Assembly (NCBI RefSeq): GCF_016772415.1
Contig: NZ_JAGSGD010000001.1
Span: 3,745,501 to 3,809,500, forward strand
Length of the DNA: 64,000 nucleotides
Source of the DNA: Phenylobacterium glaciei
GTDB taxonomy: Bacteria > Pseudomonadota > Alphaproteobacteria > Caulobacterales > Caulobacteraceae
Direction of reading: 5' to 3'
The position numbers were made by a program, and so were the translations under genes. The notes under the pieces are model-generated. The model made no database searches. It saw nothing but the letters and a program-made list of their open reading frames with translations, and had not been told where the DNA came from. Positions 26,349 to 36,139 of the stretch are shown one piece after another. The number at the start of each line of letters is the position of its first letter. The first letter of the stretch is position 1.

Positions 26349-28694
26349 TCACCAGGAATCGATCCAGCGCAGCTTCTTTTCCGTGCGGGGCGGAACCGGC
26401 GGCAGGGACTTAAGGCCCGCCAGCACCCAGCGGCGCGTGTCTGCCGGGTCGATGACGTCGTCGAGGTCGGTCCCGGCGCCCCGGGCCAGGGCCTTGCCAG
26501 CGGCGTAGGCGCGGGCCACCCGCTCGTCGAAGCTCGCCTTGCGCTCCACTGGATCGGCGATCGCCGCCAGCTCGTTGCGGTAGCCCAGCTTCACCGAGCC
26601 CTCCAGCCCCATGCCGCCGAACTCGCCGGTGGGCCAGGCGACGCAGAACATGGCGGCCTGATAGCTGCCCCCGGTCATGGCGATGGCGCCCAGGCCATAG
26701 CTCTTTCGCAGGATCACCGAGAAGATCGGCACGGTGAGGTTGGCCCCGATCACGAACAGCCGCGAGCAGTGACGGATCAGGCCGGTCTTCTCCGCCTCCG
26801 GTCCCACCATGTTGCCCGGCGTGTCCGACAGCGACAGCAGCGGGATGTCGAAGGCCTCGCACAGCTGCAGGAAGCGGGCGGCCTTGTCGGAGGCGTCGGC
26901 GTCGATGGCCCCGCCGATGTGGTGCGGGTTGTTGGCGAACACCCCGACCGGCCGCCCCTCGATGCGGATGAAGGCGGTGACCATGGCCAGGCCGAACTTG
27001 GGGCGCAGCTCCAGCACCGAGCCCTCGTCGGCGATCAGTTCGATCACCTTGCGCACGTCATAGACCCGCAGCCGGTTCTCCGGGATCGAGCGGCGCAGCA
27101 GCCGCTGATCGGCGCAGGTCCAGTCGGCGACCGGGCCCTGGAAATAGGAGATGTACTGCTTGGCCAGGCGAACGGCGTCGGCCTCGTTCTCGGCCAGCAC
27201 GTCGATGGTGCCGTTGGCCTGCATGACCTTCAGCGGGCCAATCTCCTCGGGCCGGAACACGCCCAGGCCGCCGCCCTCCACCATGGCCGGACCGCCCATG
27301 CCGAGCGCCGAATCCTTGGTGGCGATGATCACGTCGCAGCAGCCGAGGATGGCGGCGTTGCCCGCGAAACAGCGGCCGGAATTGATCCCCACCAGGGGCA
27401 CGGCGCCCGACAGCCGACCCCAGAACTCGAAGCCCCGGGTGAAGCCGCCGCCCTCGGTGTCGCCGGGCCGCCCGCCGCCGCCCTCGGTGAAGAACACCGT
27501 GGGGACCCGCCAGCGCAGCGCGATCTCGCTCATCCGATCGAGCTTCTCGTGGTTGTGCGCCCCCTGGGTGCCGGCCAGCACCGTGTAGTCGTAGGCCATG
27601 ACCGCGACCCGGGCCTTGTCCTCGGAAAAGCGGTCGCCGTTCACCTGGCCCAGCCCCATGACCATGCCGTCGGCGGGCGTGGTGGCGATCAGTTCGTCGA
27701 GGGTGTTGCGGCGGCGGCGCGCGGCGACGGTGAGCGCACCGTACTCGGTGAAGGTGCCCGCATCGCAGAGGTCGTCCACGTTCTCCCGCGTGGTCCGCTG
27801 TTTCGTCTTCCGCCGCCGGGCCACAGCCTCGGGCCGGGCCTCGTCGCGGGTCAGGCGCTGGCGCTCCAGCACCTCGGCCAGGTCGGGGCGGATATAGTCC
27901 AGGTCGATGACCTCCTCGGCCTCGCCGGTCCCGCCCGCCATCTCCACCTCCTCCAGGAAGGCCAGGGGATGGTCCTCGAAGACGGTGTCGCCCTGGGCCA
28001 CCGTGATCTCACGCACCACCCCGGAGAAGGCGGCGGCCACCACATGCTCCATCTTCATGGCTTCCATGATGAACAGCGGCTGGCCCTCGCGGACCGTCTC
28101 GCCGACCGCCACGGAGAGCGCGATGACGGTGCCTTGCAGCGGCGCGCGCAGGGGCCTGGTCCCCTCGGGACCTTCGGCCTCATCCTCTTCGTGCTCCACG
28201 GCGACACGCTCTTCCTTGCCGAGCGCGAGGACCGCGAGGGGATCGACCGTGTCGATCTGCACGCCAGCCCGCTTGGCGACGCCGCCCGAGGCCGCGGCTT
28301 CGAAGTAGAGCTTCGGGGCGTCGGCCGTGGCGGCCAGCTCGCCCATGGTCTCCTCGATGAAGCGGGTATGGACCTCGCCGGCGGCCACGGCCGGATGGGC
28401 CAGCAGGCTTTGCAGGAAGCCGATATTGGTGGGCGCGCCCGCGATCTTGAATTCCGACAGGGCGCGGTGCGCCTTGGCGACGGCGACCGGCAGGCCGCCG
28501 GAGGTCGCATGGACGATCAGCTTGGCCAGCAGGGAGTCGTAGCGGGCGCTGGTGCGGTAGCCGGCATAGCCGAAGCCGTCGACCCGGACGCCGGGACCCG
28601 AGGGCGGTTCGAAGGCCGAGAGCACCCCGCCCGCCGGCCGCGCCGAGCCGTCGGCGCTCATGGTCTCCAGGTTCACCCGGGCCTGCACGGCCAC
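26349..28694 (-). CDS. Acyl-CoA carboxylase, C-terminal part (BCCP and carboxyltransferase) of a frameshifted fusion gene
   Basis: This 781-codon frame holds the end of the biotin carboxylase, the biotin carrier domain with the biotinylation motif EAMKMEH, and a complete carboxyltransferase (alpha and beta halves; GGGGRPGDTEGGG, GNMVGPEAEKTG, TGGSYQAAMF, ending KKLRWIDSW). With the frame at 28724-29704 it makes a single ~1,100-aa BC-BCCP-CT polypeptide of the acetyl-CoA carboxylase family known in alphaproteobacteria, which carboxylates a short acyl-CoA. A GTG exists at 28694, but homology continues in frame back to about 28749, so a separate start is unlikely. See the frameshift finding. Confidence 0.85.
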   Translation of the reverse strand: MAVQARVNLETMSADGSARPAGGVLSAFEPPSGPGVRVDGFGYAGYRTSARYDSLLAKLIVHATSGGLPVAVAKAHRALSEFKIAGAPTNIGFLQSLLAHPAVAAGEVHTRFIEETMGELAATADAPKLYFEAAASGGVAKRAGVQIDTVDPLAVLALGKEERVAVEHEEDEAEGPEGTRPLRAPLQGTVIALSVAVGETVREGQPLFIMEAMKMEHVVAAAFSGVVREITVAQGDTVFEDHPLAFLEEVEMAGGTGEAEEVIDLDYIRPDLAEVLERQRLTRDEARPEAVARRRKTKQRTTRENVDDLCDAGTFTEYGALTVAARRRRNTLDELIATTPADGMVMGLGQVNGDRFSEDKARVAVMAYDYTVLAGTQGAHNHEKLDRMSEIALRWRVPTVFFTEGGGGRPGDTEGGGFTRGFEFWGRLSGAVPLVGINSGRCFAGNAAILGCCDVIIATKDSALGMGGPAMVEGGGLGVFRPEEIGPLKVMQANGTIDVLAENEADAVRLAKQYISYFQGPVADWTCADQRLLRRSIPENRLRVYDVRKVIELIADEGSVLELRPKFGLAMVTAFIRIEGRPVGVFANNPHHIGGAIDADASDKAARFLQLCEAFDIPLLSLSDTPGNMVGPEAEKTGLIRHCSRLFVIGANLTVPIFSVILRKSYGLGAIAMTGGSYQAAMFCVAWPTGEFGGMGLEGSVKLGYRNELAAIADPVERKASFDERVARAYAAGKALARGAGTDLDDVIDPADTRRWVLAGLKSLPPVPPRTEKKLRWIDSW

Positions 28695-28723
28695 CCCGCG
28701 CGGCGTGGGGACTTCCGCCTGGG

Positions 28724-29704
28724 TCAGGTTGAGGTCGGCCAGGCTATTGCCCCCCGCGCCACCTCGATCTGCAGGCGCACCAGGTCCAGGCCCAGCACCT
28801 CCTCGGTGACGGTGTGCTCCACCTGCAGGCGCGGATTGGCCTCAATGAAGACCAGGCGTGGGCTCTCGCCCACCTCCACCAGGAACTCCACAGTCCCCAG
28901 GCTGCGATAGTGGGCGGCGCGGCCGAGCGCCACGGCGGCCTCGAACAGCTGCTCACGGATCGCCATGGGCAGGGTGGAAGCCGGGGCGATCTCCACGACC
29001 TTCTGGCGCTGGCGCTGCAGGCTGCATTCGCGATCCCACAGGTGCGAGACGGTGGACCCGTCGCCGAGGATCTGCACCTCGATATGGCGGGCCTTGGGCA
29101 GGAACTGCTCCACATAGAGCGCGCCGTCGCCGAAGGCCGCCAGGGCTTCGGAGGCGCAACGCTCGAAGGCCTGCTCCAGCTCTTCCACCGACCGGGCGGG
29201 ACGCATGCCTCGTCCGCCGCCGCCGGAGACCGCCTTGACCATCACCGCCCCGCCGGTCCCCAGCCCCGCCAGGAAGGCCTTGGCCTGATCAAGCGTCGTG
29301 GTCCCGTCCGTGCCCGGCAGGATCGGCACGCCGCAACGGGCGGCGAGCGCCCTCGCCTGCCCTTTGTCGCCGAACAGGTCGAGGGTTTCGGGGGTCGGCC
29401 CCACGAAGGTCACGCGCGCCTCGGCGCAGGCCCGAGCGAAGGCCGCGTTCTCGCTGAGGAAGCCGTAGCCCGGATGGATGGCGTCGGCCCCGGCGGCCTT
29501 GGCCACCGCCAGGATCTGCGCCCCGTCGAGATAGGCGGCCGGTCCCGAGCCCTTCAACCCGACGGCCGCGTCGGCCTTGCGGGTATGCAGTGAGGCGGCG
29601 TCATCCTCGGCATAGACCGCCACGGTGGCGATCCCCATCTCGGCGGCGGTGCGGGCGATACGCACGGCGATCTCGCCGCGGTTGGCGATCAGAAGCTTCT
29701 TCAC
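28724..29704 (-). CDS. Acyl-CoA carboxylase, N-terminal biotin carboxylase part of a frameshifted fusion gene
   Basis: A 326-codon frame encoding the biotin carboxylase ATP-grasp domain: MKKLLIANRGEIAVRIART start, SGGGGRGM glycine loop, HIEVQILGD, and EANPRLQVEHTVTEE active site. It carboxylates biotin with ATP and bicarbonate. Homology stops abruptly at EVARG, after which the frame reads AIAWPTST and stops, while the expected continuation (NSLADLNLTQAEVP) lies in another frame immediately after a 6-base G/C run at 28750-28755. Adding one base restores a full-length gene. The fused TetR gene lies 50 bases upstream on the same strand and probably regulates it. Confidence 0.85.
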   Translation of the reverse strand: MKKLLIANRGEIAVRIARTAAEMGIATVAVYAEDDAASLHTRKADAAVGLKGSGPAAYLDGAQILAVAKAAGADAIHPGYGFLSENAAFARACAEARVTFVGPTPETLDLFGDKGQARALAARCGVPILPGTDGTTTLDQAKAFLAGLGTGGAVMVKAVSGGGGRGMRPARSVEELEQAFERCASEALAAFGDGALYVEQFLPKARHIEVQILGDGSTVSHLWDRECSLQRQRQKVVEIAPASTLPMAIREQLFEAAVALGRAAHYRSLGTVEFLVEVGESPRLVFIEANPRLQVEHTVTEEVLGLDLVRLQIEVARGAIAWPTST

Positions 29705-29754
29705 GTCCCCTACCCTCTCGCGGCCGCTCTCGACCGTCTCATTGGTTCTGAAAT

Positions 29755-31002
29755 TTAGCGCACCGGGGGCGACAGCAGCCCTTCGAACAGCGGGCGCACG
29801 TAGAGGTTCACCGCCTGGCCCGGCGTCACCGCCGCCGCCCAGTGCCGCAGTTCAGCGGCGGCGTTGATGGCCGCGGTGATCACCTGGGCGCCGATATTGG
29901 TGTCGATGGGTCGGATCGAGCCGTCGGCGATACCGTCGCTGATCAGCGAGGCGAAGCGGTCGGAGATACGGTCGAACTTGGCCACCAGCTTGGGCTGGAT
30001 GGACTCCGGCGCCGAGGTCAGGGCCGAGGTGCGCAGCAACGGCGCATTGCCCGACATTTGGTACTCCACCAGAGCTGTCGCCACGGTGGCCAGGGTCTGC
30101 AGCCCGTCGGTGGTGACCGCCTCGGCCTGGCGGATCGCCCGGCGCATCACCTCGATGGTGCGCTCGAAACAGGCCTCCACCAGTTCATCCTTGGTCTCAT
30201 TGTGGTGGTAGAAGGCGCCCTTGGTGACGTTCAGCCGCGCGGAGATCTTCTCCACCGAGGCGCCGAGATAGCCCTCCTCGTTGATCAGTTCGGTGGCCGC
30301 TCGCAGGAACAGCTCGCTGGAAATCTCCCCACCCTCCGGCGGCTCGGGGATCAGGTCAGGCAAGGGTCTGGGGTTCCAGGCGGCGCCGGGCGCGGCCAGG
30401 CCGTCGGCGGTGATCGACAGCAGGCGCTGGGTCACCCGGCCATAGTCCTCGGGATCGTGCCGGTGCAGCCAGACCGGCGCCCAGAAGATCTCTGACAGCA
30501 GCATGTGGGTCCGGGCATTCAGCTCCAGCCGGGTCAGGCTGGCGGTCTCCGGCCCAACCAACAGACCCCGGGCGCGGCGGAACATGTCCACATAGGCGGC
30601 GTTCACGGCTGCGGAGTTCAGGGCGCGCACATCGTTGAAGGTCGTCAGCGGCTCGACCTCAGCCAAGGCCATCCGGCGGCGATAGTCGAGATAGGCGTCG
30701 AAGAAACGGGTCAGGCGCTCGCGCGCGTCGGCGCCGGTCTCGCCCGCGGCGAGGAACTGGGTGAAGGCGTCCACGCCCTTCAGGAAGCAGGCGGCCGCCA
30801 GCTCCTCCTTGTTCTTGAAGTAGTAGATCACCCCCGTGGGCACGAGATTCAGGCTGGCCGCCACCTCGCCCAGCGTCATCCCGCGCACGCCCTTGCGGTT
30901 CAGCACCTCGACAGCCGAGGCGACGATGGCGGTCTTGCGCTGTTCGAACCGGCGCGTCGGACCACGGGTCGCTTTCGCTGCCGGCTCAAGGGTCTCCGTC
31001 AT
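29755..31002 (-). CDS. Double-headed TetR-family regulator (two fused TetR modules)
   Basis: A 415-aa protein made of two TetR modules in tandem. Module 1 (about 20-205) has an HTH at RKTAIVASAVEVLNRKG, LGEVAASLNLVPTGVIYYFKNKEEL. Module 2 (about 225-410) has a second HTH at LFLRAATELINEEG, VEKISARLNVTKGAFYHHNETKDEL. Normal TetR proteins have one head and work as dimers, so a monomer of this fusion mimics a heterodimer. It precedes the acyl-CoA carboxylase gene by 50 bases on the same strand, so it probably regulates acyl-CoA metabolism in response to an acyl-CoA ligand, which is inference. Confidence 0.87.
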   Translation of the reverse strand: MTETLEPAAKATRGPTRRFEQRKTAIVASAVEVLNRKGVRGMTLGEVAASLNLVPTGVIYYFKNKEELAAACFLKGVDAFTQFLAAGETGADARERLTRFFDAYLDYRRRMALAEVEPLTTFNDVRALNSAAVNAAYVDMFRRARGLLVGPETASLTRLELNARTHMLLSEIFWAPVWLHRHDPEDYGRVTQRLLSITADGLAAPGAAWNPRPLPDLIPEPPEGGEISSELFLRAATELINEEGYLGASVEKISARLNVTKGAFYHHNETKDELVEACFERTIEVMRRAIRQAEAVTTDGLQTLATVATALVEYQMSGNAPLLRTSALTSAPESIQPKLVAKFDRISDRFASLISDGIADGSIRPIDTNIGAQVITAAINAAAELRHWAAAVTPGQAVNLYVRPLFEGLLSPPVR

Positions 31003-31063
31003 GTCTCCACCCGCGTCGCGCGGGTTGATACCGCGTCTTCAAGTCCACCCTAACCTGTCCGAC

Positions 31064-31088
31064 GGCCCCGGCGAAAGACGCCAGGGCC
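31064..31088 (-). terminator. Possible terminator hairpin after the molybdoenzyme operon
   Basis: GGCCCCGGCG-N5-CGCCAGGGCC forms a 10-bp stem with one mismatch, 10 bases beyond the stop of the minus-strand molybdoenzyme gene. No U-tract follows, so termination is uncertain. Confidence 0.4.
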
Positions 31089-31097
31089 GATAAGGGA

Positions 31098-33287
31098 TCA
31101 AAGGCTCTTCAACGCCTCGGTATTGATCGGCAGGCTGCGGATGCGCTTGCCCGTGGCCGCGAAGATGGCGTTGCAGAGGGCGGGCGGCGCCGGCGGCAGG
31201 GCGGGTTCTCCCAGGCCGGTGGGCGGGTTGTCGGTGATCAGGAAATGCACCTCCACCGGCGGCGCGTCGGCCATCCGCAACAACGGATAGTCGGCGAAGT
31301 TGCTCTGCACGGCGGCCCCGCTCTCGATGGTGATCACCTGGCCCAGCGCCGCCGACAGGCCGTCGAGCACCGAGCCCTGCACCTGGTTGATGGCGCCGGC
31401 CGGGTTGACGATCTGACGGCCCACATCGGCCGCCACCCAGACCTTGTCCACCTTCACCGCGCCATCGGCGGCGACGCTGGCCTGCACCACCTCGGCGAAA
31501 TAGCCCATGTGGCTGAAGTGGAAGGCCACCCCCATGCCGGTTCCCCTGGGCAGCTTGGTCTTGCCCCATCCGGACTTCTCGGCCGCCAGCTTGACCACGC
31601 CGCGCATGCGGTCGGCGGCGTAGCCGTTCTGACCGGCGGTCCCCATGATCGCCCCGTCCCCCAGCAGCTTCAGCCGGAAGGCCACGGGATCGGCGTTTGC
31701 CGCATGGGCCAACTCGTCGATGAAGGACTGCATGACGAAGGCCAGCGCATTGCTGCCCGGCGCCCGCAGCGGGCCGGTGGGCACGCCGGAGGGGATCAGC
31801 GACAGGTCGTAGCGGAAGTTTGGCACGAACCGCGACGGGAACTCGGTGGGCGACATGCCAGCGCTGGAGGCGACCTTGCCGTCACTCCCCAGGCTGACGA
31901 AGTGGTCATGCCAGGCGGTGACCGTTCCGCTCGCATCGACGCCGCCTGACAGGAAGTGGTAGCCCGCCGGTCGGTAGTAGTCGTAGCGAAGGTCGTCTTC
32001 GCGGGTCCAAAGCATCTTCACCGGCGCCTTGGCCTCGCGGGCGATCCAGGCGGCCTGGACCATGTAGTCGTTGGCCAGCCTGCGCCCGAAGCCGCCGCCG
32101 CAGCGGGTCATGTGCAGGATGATGTCGGCGGGCGCGATGCCAAGGGTCTTGGCCACCAACTGGCGGCCGGCCTCCGGGTTCTGGGTCGGGGCCCAGATCT
32201 CCAGCTTGCCGTCCTTGAAGTGGGCCGTGCAGTTCATCGGCTCCAGGGCGGCGTGGGCGATGAAGGGATAGCTGTAGGCCGCCTCCACCGTCTTGGCCGC
32301 CGCCTTCATGGCCGCATCCACGTCGCCGTCATTGCGCTCGGTGCGCAGCGGCGCGGCCTTGGACAGCGCCAGGGCCTGGGCGTCGTAGCCGGCGGTGGAC
32401 TGCTTGGAGGTGGTGTGCTCGGCCCACTGGACGTTGAGCTTCTCGCGGCCCCTGCGCGCCTGCCACCAGCTGTCGGCCACCACCGCCACGCCGGGCACCA
32501 GGCCCGAAAGGTCGGTCCCGCCGTCCACCACGAAGGCCTGGCGGACGCCCTTCACCCCCTTGGCGGCGGCCAGGTCGGCGCTGGCCACCTTGGCGCCGAA
32601 CACCGGGGCCTTTTCGAAGGTGGCGTACAGCATGCCCGGGGCCACCACATCGATGCCGAACAGCGGCTTGCCGCTGACAATGGCGGCGGTGTCCACCTGC
32701 GGCTTGAAGCGGCCCAGGATGCGGTAGTCCTTGGGGTCCTTCAGCGGCACGGTCTTGAGATCCGGAGCCGGCAGGGTCGCAGCCTTGGCGGCCAGGGAGC
32801 CATAGGTCGCCTTCTTGCCCGAGGCCTTGTGATAGACGACGCCCGACAGGGTCGTGCAGTCGGCGGCCGGCACGTTCCAGGTCTGGGCGGCGGCGGCCAC
32901 GATCATGGCCCGGCCCGCCGCGCCCACCCGGCGCAGCTCGTCCCAGTGCAGGGGCGTGGCCATACTGCCGCCGGCGAACTGGCGGCCATAGGTGGCGGGG
33001 TCGCCGTCGGCCTGCTTGGTGGTGACCTGGGCCCAGTCGACGTCAAACTCCTCGGCGATGATCATCGGCAGGGAGGTCTTGATCCCCTGACCGATCTCCG
33101 GGTTCTTCGACACGATGGTGACCTTGCCGTCAGGCGTCAGGCTGACATAGGCGTTGAGCTTGGAGACGCCCTGCTCGGCGGCGCCGGCCTTGGGGGCCAC
33201 GCTGAAGGACAGGAACAGCCCGCCGGCCAGGGCGCCGGTCTTGAGCAGGTCGCGGCGCGAGGCGCCCTCGGCGAAACAGTCAGCCAT
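31098..33287 (-). CDS. Molybdopterin-binding oxidoreductase, xanthine-dehydrogenase family (IorB-like)
   Basis: A 729-aa molybdenum hydroxylase large subunit. The N-terminus carries a twin-arginine-type leader ([21 protein letters not shown]), so export as a folded, cofactor-loaded enzyme is likely. Molybdopterin motifs include [13 protein letters not shown] and the late [17 protein letters not shown] with the catalytic Glu region. It resembles the beta subunit of isoquinoline 1-oxidoreductase, which hydroxylates N-heteroaromatics or oxidises aldehydes. The small 2Fe-2S subunit is encoded one base upstream. The MoxR/VWA pair at 23-25 kb is a possible maturation factor. The substrate is unknown. 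Confidence 0.87.
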   Translation of the reverse strand: MADCFAEGASRRDLLKTGALAGGLFLSFSVAPKAGAAEQGVSKLNAYVSLTPDGKVTIVSKNPEIGQGIKTSLPMIIAEEFDVDWAQVTTKQADGDPATYGRQFAGGSMATPLHWDELRRVGAAGRAMIVAAAAQTWNVPAADCTTLSGVVYHKASGKKATYGSLAAKAATLPAPDLKTVPLKDPKDYRILGRFKPQVDTAAIVSGKPLFGIDVVAPGMLYATFEKAPVFGAKVASADLAAAKGVKGVRQAFVVDGGTDLSGLVPGVAVVADSWWQARRGREKLNVQWAEHTTSKQSTAGYDAQALALSKAAPLRTERNDGDVDAAMKAAAKTVEAAYSYPFIAHAALEPMNCTAHFKDGKLEIWAPTQNPEAGRQLVAKTLGIAPADIILHMTRCGGGFGRRLANDYMVQAAWIAREAKAPVKMLWTREDDLRYDYYRPAGYHFLSGGVDASGTVTAWHDHFVSLGSDGKVASSAGMSPTEFPSRFVPNFRYDLSLIPSGVPTGPLRAPGSNALAFVMQSFIDELAHAANADPVAFRLKLLGDGAIMGTAGQNGYAADRMRGVVKLAAEKSGWGKTKLPRGTGMGVAFHFSHMGYFAEVVQASVAADGAVKVDKVWVAADVGRQIVNPAGAINQVQGSVLDGLSAALGQVITIESGAAVQSNFADYPLLRMADAPPVEVHFLITDNPPTGLGEPALPPAPPALCNAIFAATGKRIRSLPINTEALKSL

Positions 33288-33288
33288 C

Positions 33289-33756
<468 letters not shown>

Positions 33757-33813
33757 GACGCGCGCCCATCCCCGGTTTCGTTGTTGGGGAAATCCTAGCG
33801 GCGTCGCGACGCC

Positions 33814-35130
33814 TTAGCCAGCCAGGGGAATGATCCCGGTGAGGATTCCCGCGCCCAGCAGCACCAGGGACAGGGCGACGGCCCAGACAAGCGTGAACCT
33901 CTGGTGCTGAGCCAGTTCCACGCGGACCAGCCCCACCAGCAGGTAGGTGGACGGCACCAGGGGCGAGAGCAGGTGCACCGCCTGGCCGGTCAGCGAGGCC
34001 CGCGCCATCTCCACCGGGGTGATCCCGTAGCTCCCCGCCGCCTCCGTCAAGATCGGCAGGATGCCGAAATAGAAGGCGTCGTTGGAGATGAAGAAGGTGA
34101 AGGGCATGGCCAGCAGGGCGGTGATCGGCGCCAGGTAGGGGCCAAGAACGGGCGGGATCAGCCCCGTGACGCTACCCGCCATCGCCTGCGTCATCCCGGT
34201 GCCATTGAGGATGCCGGTGAAGATGCCGGCCGCGAAGATCAGGGCGATCACCGGCAGGATGTTCGGCGCATGGGCCGCGATCCGCGCCTTCTGCGCCGCC
34301 AGGGAGGGATAGTTCAAAACCAGCGCAATGGCGGTGGCGATCATGAACAGCACGGGCAGGGGCAGCACCCCCATCACCAGGGCGGCCAGCAGGCCCAAGG
34401 TCAGGGCCAGGTTCAGCAGGATCAGCCTGGGCCGCTCGGTGCGGTCGTTGTCGTCGACGAGGTCGCGGACCAGGTCGTCTTCGTCGGGCTCGCGCATCTC
34501 CCCGGTGGAGGAAAGCGCGTCCAGCCGCCTGCGCTCGCCGCGCCCCAGGAGCCAGGCCACCAGCAGGATGAACACCACGCCGGCCAGCATGCTGGGAATC
34601 ATCGGAACGAAGATGTCGGCGGCGTCCAGGTGCAGGGCGCTGGCCGCCCGCGCCGTCGGTCCACCCCAGGGCGTGATGTTGGTCACCCCGCAGGCCAGCA
34701 TCAGCAGACAGGCCAGGATCAGCGGGTTCAGGCCCAGCCGCCGATACAGCGGCAGCATGGCCGTGCAGCAGATCAGGAAGGTGGTGGACCCATCCCCGTC
34801 CAGGGCCACCACGACCCCCAGCACTGCCGAGCCCACGACGATCTTCACCGGATCCCCGCCGACGACGCGGACGATCAGCGCCACCAGGGGATCAAACAGC
34901 CCCGCATCGGTCATCAGGCCGAAGAACAGGATGGCGAAGGCCAGCATCACCCCCGTGGGCGCGAGCGCCTTGACCCCGTCGAGCATCATCGGCCCCAGGT
35001 CCGCCCCGTGCCCAGCCAGCAGACCAAAGACGACGGGGGTCAGGATCAGGGCCACCAGGGCCGAGACACGACCCGTCATGATCAGGGTCATGAAGGTCGC
35101 CACCATGGCGAAGGCGAGCAGGGTCAGCAT
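33814..35130 (-). CDS. CitMHS-family citrate/metal-citrate transporter
   Basis: A 438-aa inner-membrane protein with about 11-12 hydrophobic segments. The conserved features are LDGDGSTTFLI and NITPWGGPTARA in the first half, a hydrophilic loop near 205-235 (RRRLDALSS to NDRTERPR), and FFISNDAFYFGILPIL in the second half. CitMHS transporters move citrate complexed with a divalent cation with protons. The gene stands alone; a ~310-bp repeat-rich region lies upstream. No two-component regulator is adjacent. Confidence 0.9.
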   Translation of the reverse strand: MLTLLAFAMVATFMTLIMTGRVSALVALILTPVVFGLLAGHGADLGPMMLDGVKALAPTGVMLAFAILFFGLMTDAGLFDPLVALIVRVVGGDPVKIVVGSAVLGVVVALDGDGSTTFLICCTAMLPLYRRLGLNPLILACLLMLACGVTNITPWGGPTARAASALHLDAADIFVPMIPSMLAGVVFILLVAWLLGRGERRRLDALSSTGEMREPDEDDLVRDLVDDNDRTERPRLILLNLALTLGLLAALVMGVLPLPVLFMIATAIALVLNYPSLAAQKARIAAHAPNILPVIALIFAAGIFTGILNGTGMTQAMAGSVTGLIPPVLGPYLAPITALLAMPFTFFISNDAFYFGILPILTEAAGSYGITPVEMARASLTGQAVHLLSPLVPSTYLLVGLVRVELAQHQRFTLVWAVALSLVLLGAGILTGIIPLAG

Positions 35131-35443
35131 CGCGGCAACCTCGCCGAGAATCTGCGAGGGTGGAAGCGACTACGCGCCCTTCTCCCCTTGCGGGAGAAGG
35201 TGGGCCTGCGGAGCAGGGTCGGATGAGGGGTCGAAAGCCCTCTCTGACAAATCATCACGTCATCCCGGCCGCAGCGCAGCGGAGGGCCGGGACCCAGGGG
35301 CAGAGCGCTCGACCCCTGGGTCCCCGATCGGCCTGCCGGCCGTCAGGGATGACGCGAGTTGTTGTCCTGATGAGGGAGCATGACCCCTCATCCGGCCGGT
35401 CTCCGACCGGCCACCTTCTCCCGCAAGGGGAGAAGGATTTGGC
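35131..35443. repeat. Repeat-rich intergenic region upstream of the citrate transporter
   Basis: About 310 bp without a gene. It holds two inverted copies of the CCTTCTCCC-type hairpin (35178-35200 and 35414-35436, each with a neighbouring GATGAGGGGT/ACCCCTCATC arm) and between them an inverted pair of GTCATCCCGGC-type elements (about 35269-35304 and 35320-35352). The whole region can fold into one large nested structure. These REP-like families are the same as at 18.4 kb and 25.3 kb. Confidence 0.75.
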
Positions 35444-36139
35444 TCAGGGCAACACCACCACGCTGTCCGACAGCTCGTTGGGATTGTCGGCGGTATCCGC
35501 CGGGAAGTGCTCGGCCAGGATGTCGGCGCAGAGCGCGATGGCCGCCTCGAACCCTTCAGCCGGCTTCTTCTTTTTGATGCCGGCGATCAGCGCCGCCATA
35601 GCCGCGTCCCAGACCTTGGGGTCGACCTTGGACGCCACGCCCTCGTCGGCGATCAGCTCGGCCATGCGCTCCTTGGTGGAGACATAGATCAGCACCCCGG
35701 TGCGTTCGCGGGTGGCCGCCAGGTTCTTGGCCAGGAACTGCTCCTGGGCGCGCCTGCGCACCCGCTCGCGCTTCAGGCCAGCGGGCGTCAGCAGCCGGCG
35801 CAGGGGACGGATCATGCCCACCAGCACCGCCACCACCACGAACAACGCACCCTGCATCAGCAGGGCCCCGATCAGGGCGCTGCGCACCGACTGCTCGGCC
35901 ACCGCCCCGATCTGGGCGGCTGACCACTCGCCGGTGAGAATTTCAGGGGCGCTCACATGGATGCCGCCGGCCAGAAGCAGGGCGGGGGCGGCCAGGGCCG
36001 CGATCGCCGCCCAGGCCACCGGCACCTCGCGGTAGTCGGAGGATTCCCTGGCCACCACGGTGTAGATCTCGCCCCGGGTGCGCAGCTCGCCCTGGGTCAC
36101 CGCGGCCTCGATCCGCGAACGGTCGGCGTCTGAAAGCAT
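35444..36139 (-). CDS. TPM-domain membrane protein (second TPM protein of the LemA operon)
   Basis: A 231-aa protein. The N-terminal part (ADRSRIEAAVTQGELRTRGEIYTVVARES) and the part after the membrane segments (TGVLIYVSTKERMAELIADEGV, VWDAAMAALIAGI) form the TPM-phosphatase-like domain split by two membrane helices (PVAWAAIAALAAPALLLAG and GALFVVVAVLVGMI). Start choice: ATG at 36139 has AGGAGG at an ideal 6 bases and overlaps the upstream stop by one base. It is the last gene of the lemA-TPM-TPM operon. The LemA/TPM unit is linked to envelope stress or membrane protein quality in bacteria, but the reaction is not known. Confidence 0.83.
   Translation of the reverse strand: MLSDADRSRIEAAVTQGELRTRGEIYTVVARESSDYREVPVAWAAIAALAAPALLLAGGIHVSAPEILTGEWSAAQIGAVAEQSVRSALIGALLMQGALFVVVAVLVGMIRPLRRLLTPAGLKRERVRRRAQEQFLAKNLAATRERTGVLIYVSTKERMAELIADEGVASKVDPKVWDAAMAALIAGIKKKKPAEGFEAAIALCADILAEHFPADTADNPNELSDSVVVLP

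Noticed and set aside
26769..28910. 713-codon plus-strand frame antisense to the carboxylase
   Set aside because: Composition rich in Gly, His, Arg and Gln with no motif; the minus-strand carboxylase is certain.
35131..35443. CRISPR-like array
   Set aside because: The repeats are few, inverted and of two families, with no regular spacers and no cas genes.
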